Below, piece by piece: positions 26,416-35,344 of a stretch of DNA of 64,000 bases. The translations under genes were made by a program, and so were the position numbers. This stretch comes from an uncultured Alphaproteobacteria bacterium. Lineage in GTDB: Bacteria > Pseudomonadota > Alphaproteobacteria > HIMB59 > GCA-002718135. The number at the start of each line of letters is the position of its first letter. Positions within the stretch are counted from its first letter, which is position 1. Under the pieces are notes generated by a model, which had not been told where the DNA came from, did no database searches, and saw only the letters and a program-made list of their open reading frames with translations. The DNA is taken from NCBI GenBank assembly GCA_902620425.1, contig CACNHX010000001.1:290311-354310 (forward strand), read 5' to 3'.

Positions 26416-27729
26416 TTAGGTGATGCGTTGATAAATTTTACCTAAATAAGAAAATAAAGTCAAAGCTCTGGCAATAAAGAATATGCAGAGAGATAACCAT
26501 AATCCAGTATTCCCAAAACTTGCTATTAAGAAAAAAGAAACGACAATATAAATAGCCACAGATACTATCATTGCGTTTCGCAGTTCTGTTGTTTGGGATG
26601 CACCTACAAAAATACCATCAAATTGAAAACAGAAAGAGGAAATAAAAGGAATAATAACAATCCAATATGCATAGGAAAAACAGATATCTCTAATCTCGGA
26701 TAAATCAGTCATGGCAATAATAAAGTAATGATTACCAAAGAAAAAAATAACACATATTAATAAAGCTGTAGAAGCACTTAAAATAAAAGAATTTTTAATA
26801 ACGTCTTTTAATAAACGTAAATTTTTAGAGCCAATAGAATATCCAACAATACCCTCTGTTGAAAATGCATAGGCATCAAGAATAAACGCAGATAGCATCG
26901 TTAGATTAAGCAATATTGTGTTTGCAGCAACCGTCTCCTCACTAATAGAATTGCCAAGATAGGTAAAATATAAGAAAGCAAATGTAAGAAGAATAGATCG
27001 GATAAATATATTAAAATTAATATTAAAAATATTTTTAATTTTTTTAAAGTTAAAAATCTTTTGTGTATTATATTCTAACTGAGCAAACTTATTTAAATCA
27101 AAAAAAGTATAAAATAAAAAAATAATTGTTGTCAAAGAAGAAGAGACTAAAGTACCAAGAGCAACACCCTGAACATTCAAATTTAAATATAAAACAAAAA
27201 ATAAGCTAAAGAGTATATTTGTAATAGAAAAGAAACCAATAATGATACTTGATGTTTTTGTTTTCTGTAAACCAATAAACAATCCTGTAATTACAAAAAT
27301 AGTAAGCTCTCCAAATGAGGAATAAATACGAAGATTAAAATAGTCTTTAAAATATTTTTTTGTTTCTAATGATAGTTCAAATATAGATAATGATATTTGA
27401 AATATATATCTCTGAAAAATAATAAGTAGTAAGGAAATAATAATTACAAAAGAAATATTTCGTAAAAATATATTTATAATTTCCTGATAATCTTTTGATC
27501 CATAAGCTTGAGCTACCATGCCGACCGTACCCATACGCAGGAAGCCAAAACTCCAGAAAATCATCGAAAAAACACTTGCTGCAATACTGGTAGCAACCAA
27601 GTAACTAGCATTATCAAGATTGCCCATTAGTCCTGTGTCAACAATGGCAACTAAAGGAATAGCTAAGTTTGCAAAAAATATTGGAATAGAAAGTTTAATT
27701 ATATTTTTGATAGAAGATTTAGAGGACAT
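26416..27729 (-). CDS. MATE family efflux transporter
   Basis: 437 residues with about twelve membrane helices in two homologous halves. Family marks: 'SIPIFFANLAIPLVAIVDTGLMG' near the N-terminus, 'GTVGMVAQAYG' and later 'AFSTEGIVGYSIGSKN'. It resembles the DinF/NorM group, which exports drugs or metabolites with Na+ or H+. The substrate is unknown. It lies upstream of tpsA on the same strand with a 91-base gap, so a separate tpsA promoter is likely. Confidence 0.88.
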   Translation of the reverse strand: MSSKSSIKNIIKLSIPIFFANLAIPLVAIVDTGLMGNLDNASYLVATSIAASVFSMIFWSFGFLRMGTVGMVAQAYGSKDYQEIINIFLRNISFVIIISLLLIIFQRYIFQISLSIFELSLETKKYFKDYFNLRIYSSFGELTIFVITGLFIGLQKTKTSSIIIGFFSITNILFSLFFVLYLNLNVQGVALGTLVSSSLTTIIFLFYTFFDLNKFAQLEYNTQKIFNFKKIKNIFNINFNIFIRSILLTFAFLYFTYLGNSISEETVAANTILLNLTMLSAFILDAYAFSTEGIVGYSIGSKNLRLLKDVIKNSFILSASTALLICVIFFFGNHYFIIAMTDLSEIRDICFSYAYWIVIIPFISSFCFQFDGIFVGASQTTELRNAMIVSVAIYIVVSFFLIASFGNTGLWLSLCIFFIARALTLFSYLGKIYQRIT

Positions 27730-27848
27730 TATAAATATTTAGATTTTTATTAGTAAAATTTGATAATAAACTATTTATCCAATCACTAAAGTAACAAATT
27801 ATTCACTATCTTTATTAATCAAATCTTATAAAGCATTACATACTTTAA

Positions 27849-28328
27849 ATGAAAATTGGCAGATACAAATACGAGTTTGATTTCTTTAGTTGGATCAAAA
27901 AAACAGAACTTGTTGAACTAGATGGTGTTAATCCATCTGATGATCCGGTACGCCCAGAACTCGATAATGACTTTCGTACGTCAAAAGGAAGAAAAATTTT
28001 TGGGCTCAAATATAAGGATGATATTGAAGGTATTGCCTGCTTTGCCTTTACAAATGAAATACCAGCAACCATTAAAGAAATGGATTTGATGAGTGTTGAA
28101 GAAGATCAAGCAACCATTCCAATCGCCTATACGCTATGGTCTTTTAAAAAAGGGGCAGGGAAAAAAATTATGAAAGAGCTGCAAAAATATATCAAATCAA
28201 AAGAGCAGTTTGAAAGTATCATTACCATTTCGCCTTTAACTCCTGTTGCTACACACTATCATATTCGAAATGGTGCAAGATTAATTAAGATTAACCCTAC
28301 AACGCAGAACTTCGAATATAAAATTTAA
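27849..28328 (+). CDS. Phage-type acetyltransferase-like protein, uncertain
   Basis: 159 residues, soluble. I see no named domain with certainty. The C-terminal end 'HIRNGARLIKINPTTQNFEY' and the central 'GIACFAFTNEIPATIKEMD' recall small GNAT-like proteins that I remember from T4-like marine phages, and the alpha/beta pattern would allow a GNAT fold. The gene stands alone, divergent from the MATE gene, and is followed by a hairpin before guaB. It could be a phage-derived remnant put to cellular use; that is inference. Confidence 0.55.
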   Translation: MKIGRYKYEFDFFSWIKKTELVELDGVNPSDDPVRPELDNDFRTSKGRKIFGLKYKDDIEGIACFAFTNEIPATIKEMDLMSVEEDQATIPIAYTLWSFKKGAGKKIMKELQKYIKSKEQFESIITISPLTPVATHYHIRNGARLIKINPTTQNFEYKI

Positions 28329-28337
28329 GACTTAGGG

Positions 28338-28359
28338 GTTCAAAAAGTATTATTTGAAC
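28338..28359 (+). terminator. Hairpin with T-rich tail before guaB
   Basis: Stem GTTCAAA (28338-28344) / TTTGAAC (28353-28359) with an 8-base loop, followed by TATTTATTTT. It sits 10 bases after the stop of the acetyltransferase-like gene and could end that transcript before the purine genes. Confidence 0.4.
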
Positions 28360-28400
28360 TATTTATTTTACAAATCGAAACAAAATAAATATTGTTGGAA

Positions 28401-29507
28401 ATGGCCTACCAGATAAATACTAATTATTCCGTTACTTTTGATGATGTTTTGCTCTCACCAGCGTATTCGGAGATAAAACCAAAAGATGTAGATACGTCGA
28501 TTACGATTGGAAAAGTCAAATTACATATTCCCATACTCTCTGCTGCTATGGATACCGTTACAGAGAATAAAATGGCTATCAATCTAGCACTTAATGGTGG
28601 TCTTGGTGTTATTCACCGTAATATGCCAATTGATAAACAAACAAGTGAAGTCAAGAAAGTTCATAGTTTTAAAGTTAACGTTAAAAAATTTCAAAATGCT
28701 GTAATTAATTCTAACAAACAAATTGCAGTAGGCGCTGCAATCGGTGTTGAAAATAATGCTTACTTACGACTATTAGAATTATTAAAAGTTGGTGTTGATA
28801 TAGTCTTTATTGATGTTGCTCATGCACATACAAAAACAACTTTACAGTTTATTGAAAAAGCAAAAAAAGTTTTAAAGAAAACCCCTCTTATAGTTGGAAA
28901 CATTGCTACAAAAAAAGCTGCATCGGATTTAATTAGTGCTGGTGTTGATGCTATCAAAGTAGGTATTGGACCAGGATCAATTTGTACTACAAGAGTTGTA
29001 ACTGGTGTTGGTATTCCTCAACTCTCAGCTGTGATGGATACATTTCAAGTTGCCAAAAAATTTAAAATTCCAGTAATTGCAGATGGAGGAATAAAAACAT
29101 CAGGCGATATTGCAAAAGCTATAGCAGGTGGCGCAAGTGCTTGCATGATAGGCTCTTTATTTGCCGGCACTGAAGAGTCACCAGGAAAATTATTAACGAT
29201 TAAAGGTAAAAAATTTAAATCATACAGAGGTATGGGTTCTGTAGGAGCAATGCAAAAGGGGTCTTTTGATCGATACTCCCAAGAAGAAACAAAGAATGCA
29301 AAAAAATTAGTGGCAGAAGGTGTGGAAGGTATGGTTCCATATAAAGGTAAAATAGAAGATGTGGCCTATCAACTTGTTGGTGGTTTAAAATCTTCTATGG
29401 GGTACACTGGTCATAAAACGATTAAGAAAATGCAGGGTAACTGTAAATTTGTCTTTATTTCAAAAGCAGGAGCCCGTGAAAGTAATGTCCACGATGTCAT
29501 TATGTAA
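28401..29507 (+). CDS. guaB: IMP dehydrogenase lacking the CBS (Bateman) module
   Basis: 368 residues from the ATG at 28401 (an in-frame TTG lies at 28392). The IMPDH barrel is complete: '[12 protein letters not shown]', '[12 protein letters not shown]', '[10 protein letters not shown]', catalytic loop '[15 protein letters not shown]' with Cys, '[10 protein letters not shown]', '[10 protein letters not shown]', flap '[11 protein letters not shown]' and the end 'ESNVHDV'. The usual enzyme is near 490 residues because two CBS domains are inserted after about residue 90; here the chain passes straight from 'VKKVHSF' to 'GAAIGV'. It converts IMP to XMP, the first step to GMP. It is IMPDH rather than GMP reductase by flap and tail. 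Confidence 0.93.
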   Translation: MAYQINTNYSVTFDDVLLSPAYSEIKPKDVDTSITIGKVKLHIPILSAAMDTVTENKMAINLALNGGLGVIHRNMPIDKQTSEVKKVHSFKVNVKKFQNAVINSNKQIAVGAAIGVENNAYLRLLELLKVGVDIVFIDVAHAHTKTTLQFIEKAKKVLKKTPLIVGNIATKKAASDLISAGVDAIKVGIGPGSICTTRVVTGVGIPQLSAVMDTFQVAKKFKIPVIADGGIKTSGDIAKAIAGGASACMIGSLFAGTEESPGKLLTIKGKKFKSYRGMGSVGAMQKGSFDRYSQEETKNAKKLVAEGVEGMVPYKGKIEDVAYQLVGGLKSSMGYTGHKTIKKMQGNCKFVFISKAGARESNVHDVIM

Positions 29508-29510
29508 TAA

Positions 29511-29538
29511 TGTATCGAATCATCATTGAATTGATACA
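29511..29538 (+). other. Intercistronic hairpin between guaB and purE
   Basis: TGTATC (29511-29516) pairs with GATACA (29533-29538), and an inner AAT/ATT extends the stem after one bulged base. No T-run follows, so it is more likely an RNA processing or stability element than a terminator. It lies 3 bases after the guaB stop and 11 before purE. Confidence 0.3.
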
Positions 29539-29549
29539 ATAAAATAAAA

Positions 29550-30041
29550 ATGGTTTCAGCATCAACAAAACATAAAGTAGCAATTGTGATGGGTAGTAAG
29601 TCTGATTATGCTACCATGAAAAATTGTGAAAAAATTTTAAAATTACTGAAAGTTAAGTTTGAAACTAAAATTGTTTCTGCACACCGCACTCCAGAGAGAA
29701 TGTTTAAATTTGCCAAAGCAGCGGAAGATAATAATATTTCTGTCATTATTGCCGGTGCTGGAGGTTCTGCACATTTACCAGGAATGATTGCATCATTGAC
29801 AACTATACCTGTAATCGGCGTACCTGTAGAAAGTCGTAAATTAAAGGGATTGGATAGTTTATTATCAATAGTACAAATGCCCAAAGGTATTCCTGTTGGC
29901 AGTGTAGCAATCGGTGAGGACGGTGCTATGAATGCCGGTTTATATGCAGCTTCCATTATTGCTCTTACGAATAAAGAAATTAAGAAAAATCTAAAAAATT
30001 ATCGAAGTAAACAATCAAAAGCTGTTAAACAAAAACCATAA
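29550..30041 (+). CDS. purE: N5-carboxyaminoimidazole ribonucleotide mutase
   Basis: 163 residues. Class I PurE marks: '[14 protein letters not shown]' at the N-terminus, 'SAHRTPERM', '[14 protein letters not shown]', 'VIGVPV' and '[28 protein letters not shown]'. It moves the carboxyl group of N5-CAIR to give CAIR in purine synthesis. It lies 42 bases after guaB and 3 bases before purK, its partner enzyme. Confidence 0.96.
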   Translation: MVSASTKHKVAIVMGSKSDYATMKNCEKILKLLKVKFETKIVSAHRTPERMFKFAKAAEDNNISVIIAGAGGSAHLPGMIASLTTIPVIGVPVESRKLKGLDSLLSIVQMPKGIPVGSVAIGEDGAMNAGLYAASIIALTNKEIKKNLKNYRSKQSKAVKQKP

Positions 30042-30044
30042 GTC

Positions 30045-31088
30045 ATGAATACATCCACACTTGGCATTATTGGTGGTGGACAATTAGGAAGTCTTTTAGC
30101 AGATGCTGCAAAAAAAATAGATATACAAACCGTCATATTAAGTGATGATCCTGATGCACCCGGGAAACAATTTGCATCTAAATTTATTTTTGGTCAGTAT
30201 GATGATGATACAACGATAAATAATTTTATTAATGCAGTTGATCTTGTTACATATGAATTTGAAAATATTCCCTTCGCAATATTAAAAAAAATTAATGAAA
30301 AGAAAAAAGTTTTACCAAAACCTGAAATTAATCAACTTATTCAACACCGAGAAACAGAAAAAAAATTTCTCAATAATAATAATATAACTACAACAAAATA
30401 TGTAACTGTCAAAAATGAAAAGGATTTGAGTAAAAATATAGACTTGCTTCCTGGTTTGTTAAAAACCACAACGTTAGGATACGATGGTAAAGGTCAGTAT
30501 AAATTAAACACTGTAGATGATATTACGAAAGAGATTGATTTTACAAAAGAATATATTCTAGAAAAACTCATTCATCTTAAAAAAGAAATTTCAGTCGTCA
30601 TTACTCGTTATGATCAAAATAGTTATGAGATCTATGATCCTATTGAGAATGTTCATGAAGAACAAATTTTAAAATATTCAACAATACCAAGTGATATCTC
30701 TGATGACATCCGAATAAAATCAATTGAGTGGGCAAAACAAGTTGTAGAAAAACTAGATTATATTGGAACGTTATGTGTAGAGTTTTTTATTGATACTGAT
30801 GATAATTTATATGCTAACGAAATTGCCCCTCGTGTTCATAATTCTGGACATCTAACAATGAACTCTCATAATATTAGTCAATTTGAAAATCATGTACGAG
30901 CAGTATGTGGCTTAGAAAAAATTGAGACAAAAAAATTGTATAATGCCAAAATGATTAATTTAATTGGTGATGATATAACACCGTATCGAAATAAAACATT
31001 TAAGAATAATGAATTTTTTTATGACTATTTAAAGAAAGAAATTAAACATAAAAGAAAAATGGGTCATATAACGATTATTGAAAAATAA
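30045..31088 (+). CDS. purK: N5-carboxyaminoimidazole ribonucleotide synthase
   Basis: A 347-residue ATP-grasp enzyme. It opens 'LGIIGGGQLGSLLADAAKK', has 'VTYEFENIP' and the ATP-grasp lysine region 'LLKTTTLGYDGKGQ', then 'VEFFIDTDDNLYANEIAPRVHNSGH'. It carboxylates AIR with bicarbonate and ATP to N5-CAIR, the substrate of the adjoining PurE. Convergent with purC; only 4 bases separate the stop codons. Confidence 0.95.
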   Translation: MNTSTLGIIGGGQLGSLLADAAKKIDIQTVILSDDPDAPGKQFASKFIFGQYDDDTTINNFINAVDLVTYEFENIPFAILKKINEKKKVLPKPEINQLIQHRETEKKFLNNNNITTTKYVTVKNEKDLSKNIDLLPGLLKTTTLGYDGKGQYKLNTVDDITKEIDFTKEYILEKLIHLKKEISVVITRYDQNSYEIYDPIENVHEEQILKYSTIPSDISDDIRIKSIEWAKQVVEKLDYIGTLCVEFFIDTDDNLYANEIAPRVHNSGHLTMNSHNISQFENHVRAVCGLEKIETKKLYNAKMINLIGDDITPYRNKTFKNNEFFYDYLKKEIKHKRKMGHITIIEK

Positions 31089-31092
31089 ATTA

Positions 31093-31995
31093 TTAACTTA
31101 AATTAAATTGATCAGTTAGTTGTGTTACCAGTTGATATTTATTAGCAACATTTACTAAATCTTCTCCTTCACGAAAAGATTGTTTATCTAATTGTTTAGT
31201 TGGATCTCCACCAGGCCATATTCGCCAACTATCATTATCAACAACATCAGATAAAACTAACGAGCTATCCGATACTTTAAAACCAAGCTCAAACTTAATA
31301 TCTACCAGATGAATAGGACCATCAATTGTCTCAATAGTTTTCCATTTGTCTTCTATAAGCTCGAAACTTGGAAGAATAATTTCATTAATAGCTATTTCTA
31401 ATTCTTGATCAGACAATAATTTTTTGGTTTTCATTAAGCTTTTGCTTGTAACAGGTTGTTTGGCTGAAAATAACTCCCATTCTCCTCCAGTTTTTACAAA
31501 TGGATCCGTAAATACACCCTCTTCCCATTTTCCATCCTTCAAAAATTGTCTTCTCGCTTCACTCTCATCCATTTGAACAGGTTCTGAAACATGTGGAGGG
31601 ATAACAACGGCTTGTTTATGAAATATTTCCCAAACTAAGTTTTCAAATTGATGAGGATTACTTTTATCTTTTGCAAATTGAGTGTTTCTACTTAAATAAC
31701 TTCCCCACGCATAGCGTCTTACTACAAATTCCAAAGGAAGCATATTACAGTTATGACTTAAAAGACTATTTGGCGAATCTTGTTCAATATATGATGTTGC
31801 AATACCTGCCTTGGTTAGCATACTAAACACATTACTTGTTTGTTTTGTCTTTTGTATTCCAATATCTTTAATTTCCTCTTTCTTCGCTGCATCACCACCT
31901 GTTAAAAAATCTTTTGTTATAATTCGAATGATATTTTGATCATTTGTTTTCTCAATAATTTTTGTTTTTCCTTCAACTAAAAAAGAATTACTCAT
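31093..31995 (-). CDS. purC: Phosphoribosylaminoimidazole-succinocarboxamide synthase
   Basis: 300 residues from the ATG at 31995, chosen over an upstream start at 32037. A GGAG lies 8 bases before it, it overlaps the purD stop by only 8 bases, and the protein then begins directly with the conserved 'LVEGKTKIIEKT'. Other motifs: 'EFVVRRYAWGSYL', 'DPFVKTGGEW', 'LVDIKFELGF' and 'LSDVVDNDSWRIWPGG'. It joins aspartate to CAIR. At about 300 residues it is longer than the usual bacterial form (about 240) and closer to the longer type. Confidence 0.94.
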   Translation of the reverse strand: MSNSFLVEGKTKIIEKTNDQNIIRIITKDFLTGGDAAKKEEIKDIGIQKTKQTSNVFSMLTKAGIATSYIEQDSPNSLLSHNCNMLPLEFVVRRYAWGSYLSRNTQFAKDKSNPHQFENLVWEIFHKQAVVIPPHVSEPVQMDESEARRQFLKDGKWEEGVFTDPFVKTGGEWELFSAKQPVTSKSLMKTKKLLSDQELEIAINEIILPSFELIEDKWKTIETIDGPIHLVDIKFELGFKVSDSSLVLSDVVDNDSWRIWPGGDPTKQLDKQSFREGEDLVNVANKYQLVTQLTDQFNLS

Positions 31996-33265
31996 TAATA
32001 TATCTCCAACCAATATCTTTTCGATAATATCCCTCATCCCAATTAATTTGATTGATTATATTGTGAATATTTTCTCTAATAGTTTTTAAATCCTTACCAG
32101 TATTAGAGATATTTAAAACACGCCCACCATTAGAGAGCCATTTGTTTTCTTTAAGCATTGTTCCTGCATGAAATAGATAGTCATCCGTTGTTAAAGTAAG
32201 ATTTTCCAAATTATTAATTGGTGTCAATTTTTTATAATTCTCAGGATATCCATGAGCAGCCATTACTACTGTCATGGCATAATCATTTTTCCACTTAATT
32301 TTTTTTATTTCATTTAAGGTGCCTATCGCTGATGCATGAAGGAGTTCTAATAAATCTGTTTCTAATAGTGGAATAATTGCTTGTGTTTCCGGATCACCGA
32401 AACGAACATTAATTTCGAGTAAATTTGGACCCTTATCTGTTAGAATTAATCCTGCATAAAACATTCCTTGATACTTGATGTCTTGTTCAGCAAGATGTTG
32501 AACGATAGGCTCAACAAATGTTTTGGATAATTCATTCATTTTATTTGATGAAATAGAAGGAACAGGTGTATAGGCTCCCATACCACCAGTGTTTAAGCCT
32601 TTTTCTCCTTCCAAGATTTTTTTATGATCTTGTGCTGTTGTAAGTGGCAACACAAATCCATTTTTATCAACAAGTGAAAATAAACTTACCTCTTCACCAA
32701 CTAAAAATTCTTCAATAACAACAATTGAACCAGCATCACCAAAAGAATTATCTTTAAAACATTTAATCAGCGCATCCTTTGCATCATCCTTTTTTTGACA
32801 AATAATAACTCCTTTTCCTGCTGCTAAACCATCAGCTTTGATAACAAGAGGATAGGATTGGTTTTGACAAAAATTTAAGGCATCATCATAGTTGTCAAAT
32901 ACGTCATAGGCAGCTGTTGCAATATTTAATTTTTTACAAATATCTTTTGTAAACTTTTTTGATTTTTCTAGTTCAGCTCCCATTTGATCAGGACCAAAAA
33001 CTAATATAGCATTGTTCATTAAAAGGTTTGATAATCCTTTAGTTAAAGGCAATTCTGGACCTATCACCACTAAATCAATTTTACTTTCTATACAAAATTG
33101 AAGAATAGCATCATGATCATTAACATCTGTGATAATCGAAGAAGCAATTTCACTGATACTATCACTTCCAGGAATACAATATAAATTAGAACAATTTGGA
33201 GATTGTTTTATGCCATAACATAATGCGTGCTCTCTTCCACCATTACCAATGACAAGAACGTTCAT
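31988..33265 (-). CDS. purD: Phosphoribosylamine-glycine ligase
   Basis: 425 residues. The N-terminal 'VLVIGNGGREHALCYGI' is followed by 'VVIGPELPL', ATP-grasp 'VIKADGLAAGKGVI', 'EEFLVGEEVSLFSLVD' and 'EINVRFGDPETQ'. It makes GAR from phosphoribosylamine and glycine, the second step of purine synthesis, using the product of PurF encoded 20 bases upstream. Its end overlaps purC by 8 bases. Confidence 0.96.
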   Translation of the reverse strand: MNVLVIGNGGREHALCYGIKQSPNCSNLYCIPGSDSISEIASSIITDVNDHDAILQFCIESKIDLVVIGPELPLTKGLSNLLMNNAILVFGPDQMGAELEKSKKFTKDICKKLNIATAAYDVFDNYDDALNFCQNQSYPLVIKADGLAAGKGVIICQKKDDAKDALIKCFKDNSFGDAGSIVVIEEFLVGEEVSLFSLVDKNGFVLPLTTAQDHKKILEGEKGLNTGGMGAYTPVPSISSNKMNELSKTFVEPIVQHLAEQDIKYQGMFYAGLILTDKGPNLLEINVRFGDPETQAIIPLLETDLLELLHASAIGTLNEIKKIKWKNDYAMTVVMAAHGYPENYKKLTPINNLENLTLTTDDYLFHAGTMLKENKWLSNGGRVLNISNTGKDLKTIRENIHNIINQINWDEGYYRKDIGWRYINE

Positions 33266-33285
33266 GAAAAAAAATAATTCATTAA

Positions 33286-34773
33286 TTAATTATTTGAAGC
33301 AAGACTTAAAAATGAAAGTTTTTTTAAGCTTTCGTCATTCAAGTAATCTAAAGGTCTGACTGGATACTCTCCTGTAAAATAATGATCAGTAAATTGAGGA
33401 TTATCATTATCTCTCTCATCATAACCAAGAGCCTGATACAGACCATCTAATGATAAAAATTTTAATGATTTAGCTCCAATATATTTACACATTTCCTCTA
33501 AATTTTTGTTTGCAGCCAATAATTCTTCTTGGGTTGGAGTATCGACTCCGTAAAAATCTGGATATTTAATTGCAGGTGAAGCAATACGCATATGCACTTC
33601 TTTTGCTCCAAAATCATACAGCATTTTTATTATCTTAGTGGATGTTGTTCCTCGAACTAATGAATCGTCAATTAAAACAACTTTCCTTTTTTTAATAGAA
33701 CTTTGGTTAGGATTTAGTTTTAACTTTACGCCTAAACTTCTAATTTGCTGAGTTGGCTCAATAAATGTCCTGCCCACATAATGATTTCGTATTAATCCTA
33801 ACTCAAAAGGAATACCAGACTCTTGACTAAAACCAAGCGCAGCAGGAACACCAGAGTCTGGAACTGGTACGACTACATCAGGTTTTATATCGGTTTCTTT
33901 TGCTAAGTACGTGCCTAAATTTTTTCTATATTCATAGGCGGTTTTATTTTTTAAAATACTATCTGGTCGTGAAAAATAAATATATTCAAAAACGCATGGT
34001 TTTATTTGTTTTTTTGGAAATGGTCTTCTACTTTCAACTTTATTATCTTTAATAACTACAACTTCACCATTTTCAATTTCACGGATAAATTTTGCACCTA
34101 TAATATCTAAAGCACAAGTTTCAGAGGCAAGGATAAATGCATTTTTAAATTTACCTAAAACAAGTGGTCGAATACCTAATGGATCTCTTGCGCCAATCAA
34201 TGTACCGTTCGCAATAATTGATAAAGCATAACCACCTTGAATTTGCATTAAAGCATCAATAATTTTATTTAAAATATCTTTTTTTTTTGAACGAGCTACA
34301 AGTTGAACAATTGTTTCGGTATCTGATGTTGTTTGAAATATTGCACCTTCACGTACCATTTGCTCTCTTAGAAGGAGTGCATTGGTTAGATTTCCATTAT
34401 GAGCAATACTAATAGCACCACCATGAAGGTCAGCATAAAAAGGTTGTATATTCCTTATTGTTTCACCACCCGTGGTTGAATAACGATTATGTCCAATTGC
34501 AATTTTTCCCTTTAACTTTTCTAATGAGTGTTTCTTCGTAAAATTATCACCAACCAATCCAAATTTTCTTTCTGAGTGATAGGAGGTGCCATCATAACTT
34601 ACAATTCCACAACCTTCTTGACCACGATGTTGCAACGCATGCAAACCAAGAGCTGTTAAGGCTGCAGCATCTTTGGTTCCACTTATTCCAAAAACACCAC
34701 ACTCCTCATTAAATCTGGGAACATGAGATTGCCTTACCTCGAATTTTTTTAAGAAATTTTGTCGATTTTTCAT
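33286..34773 (-). CDS. purF: Amidophosphoribosyltransferase, Fe-S ligands mostly lost
   Basis: 495 residues. A 25-residue propeptide precedes the catalytic Cys in 'NEECGVFGIS'. Then 'HNGNLTN', 'GARDPLGIRPLVLG', 'FEYIYFSRPDS' and the PRPP loop 'VVLIDDSLVRGTTS'. It makes phosphoribosylamine, the first committed purine step. By sequence it is the Bacillus/plant type, which normally binds a [4Fe-4S] cluster. Only the first ligand ('KPCVFEY') remains: the 'PCFYG' site reads PDFYG, and the C-terminal C-x2-C site is 'FTDHYFTGEYP' without Cys. This one probably works without the cluster. Confidence 0.95.
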   Translation of the reverse strand: MKNRQNFLKKFEVRQSHVPRFNEECGVFGISGTKDAAALTALGLHALQHRGQEGCGIVSYDGTSYHSERKFGLVGDNFTKKHSLEKLKGKIAIGHNRYSTTGGETIRNIQPFYADLHGGAISIAHNGNLTNALLLREQMVREGAIFQTTSDTETIVQLVARSKKKDILNKIIDALMQIQGGYALSIIANGTLIGARDPLGIRPLVLGKFKNAFILASETCALDIIGAKFIREIENGEVVVIKDNKVESRRPFPKKQIKPCVFEYIYFSRPDSILKNKTAYEYRKNLGTYLAKETDIKPDVVVPVPDSGVPAALGFSQESGIPFELGLIRNHYVGRTFIEPTQQIRSLGVKLKLNPNQSSIKKRKVVLIDDSLVRGTTSTKIIKMLYDFGAKEVHMRIASPAIKYPDFYGVDTPTQEELLAANKNLEEMCKYIGAKSLKFLSLDGLYQALGYDERDNDNPQFTDHYFTGEYPVRPLDYLNDESLKKLSFLSLASNN

Positions 34774-34774
34774 C

Positions 34775-35344
34775 TTACTGTTGTTTTGTTAAAAGTGTTT
34801 TTGCAACCATCTGTAATGCTCTTGGATAAACCTTATGCTCTTCTATCAATATTTTCTTTGAGAGTGATTCGGTATTATCTTTCTTCAAAATCTTTACTTT
34901 TTTTTGCAATATAATCTTTCCAGAGTCAATTTTAGTGTTTACGTAATGAACACTACAACCAGAATAGCTCGCTTTAGCCTTTATGGCCTGATCCTGAGCA
35001 TTTAAACCTTTGAAAGCTGGAAGATAAGATGGGTGAATATTGATTAATCGTGATCGCCACTGCCTTACAAATTTTGAGTCCAAAACTTGCATAAAACCAG
35101 CCAAACAAATGATATCTATATTTTCTAGATACTTGATGACTTTGTTTTCAAAATTTTTCTTTGGAATAAAATGTATGAATGGAATTTTATTTTTTTTGGC
35201 AATAGTTAAACCTTTTGCTCTGGAGTTATTGGATACGACTAATTGAATATCTACTAAACTTTGTTTTTTAAATGATGATTGTATTAGTGATTCTAAATTT
35301 GAACCTCTTCCCGATATGAAAATAGCAACTTGTAATTTTTTCAA
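34775..35344 (-). CDS. purN: Phosphoribosylglycinamide formyltransferase
   Basis: 189 residues. 'VAIFISGRGSNLESLI' at the N-terminus is followed by 'VVSNNSRAKGL', 'LAGFMQVLDSKFV', 'INIHPSYLPAFKGLNAQDQAI' (the His and 'NIHPS' of the active site) and 'SGCSVHYVNTKIDSGKII'. It transfers a formyl group from 10-formyltetrahydrofolate to GAR. It overlaps purM by 4 bases and is followed by purF after 1 base. Confidence 0.95.
   Translation of the reverse strand: MKKLQVAIFISGRGSNLESLIQSSFKKQSLVDIQLVVSNNSRAKGLTIAKKNKIPFIHFIPKKNFENKVIKYLENIDIICLAGFMQVLDSKFVRQWRSRLINIHPSYLPAFKGLNAQDQAIKAKASYSGCSVHYVNTKIDSGKIILQKKVKILKKDNTESLSKKILIEEHKVYPRALQMVAKTLLTKQQ

Noticed and set aside
29606..29956. 116-codon minus-strand frame
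   Set aside because: It is the antisense shadow of purE, whose motifs are unmistakable.
31996..32037. Longer start for purC
   Set aside because: It would overlap purD by 50 bases, while the ATG at 31995 has a GGAG and starts at the conserved domain.
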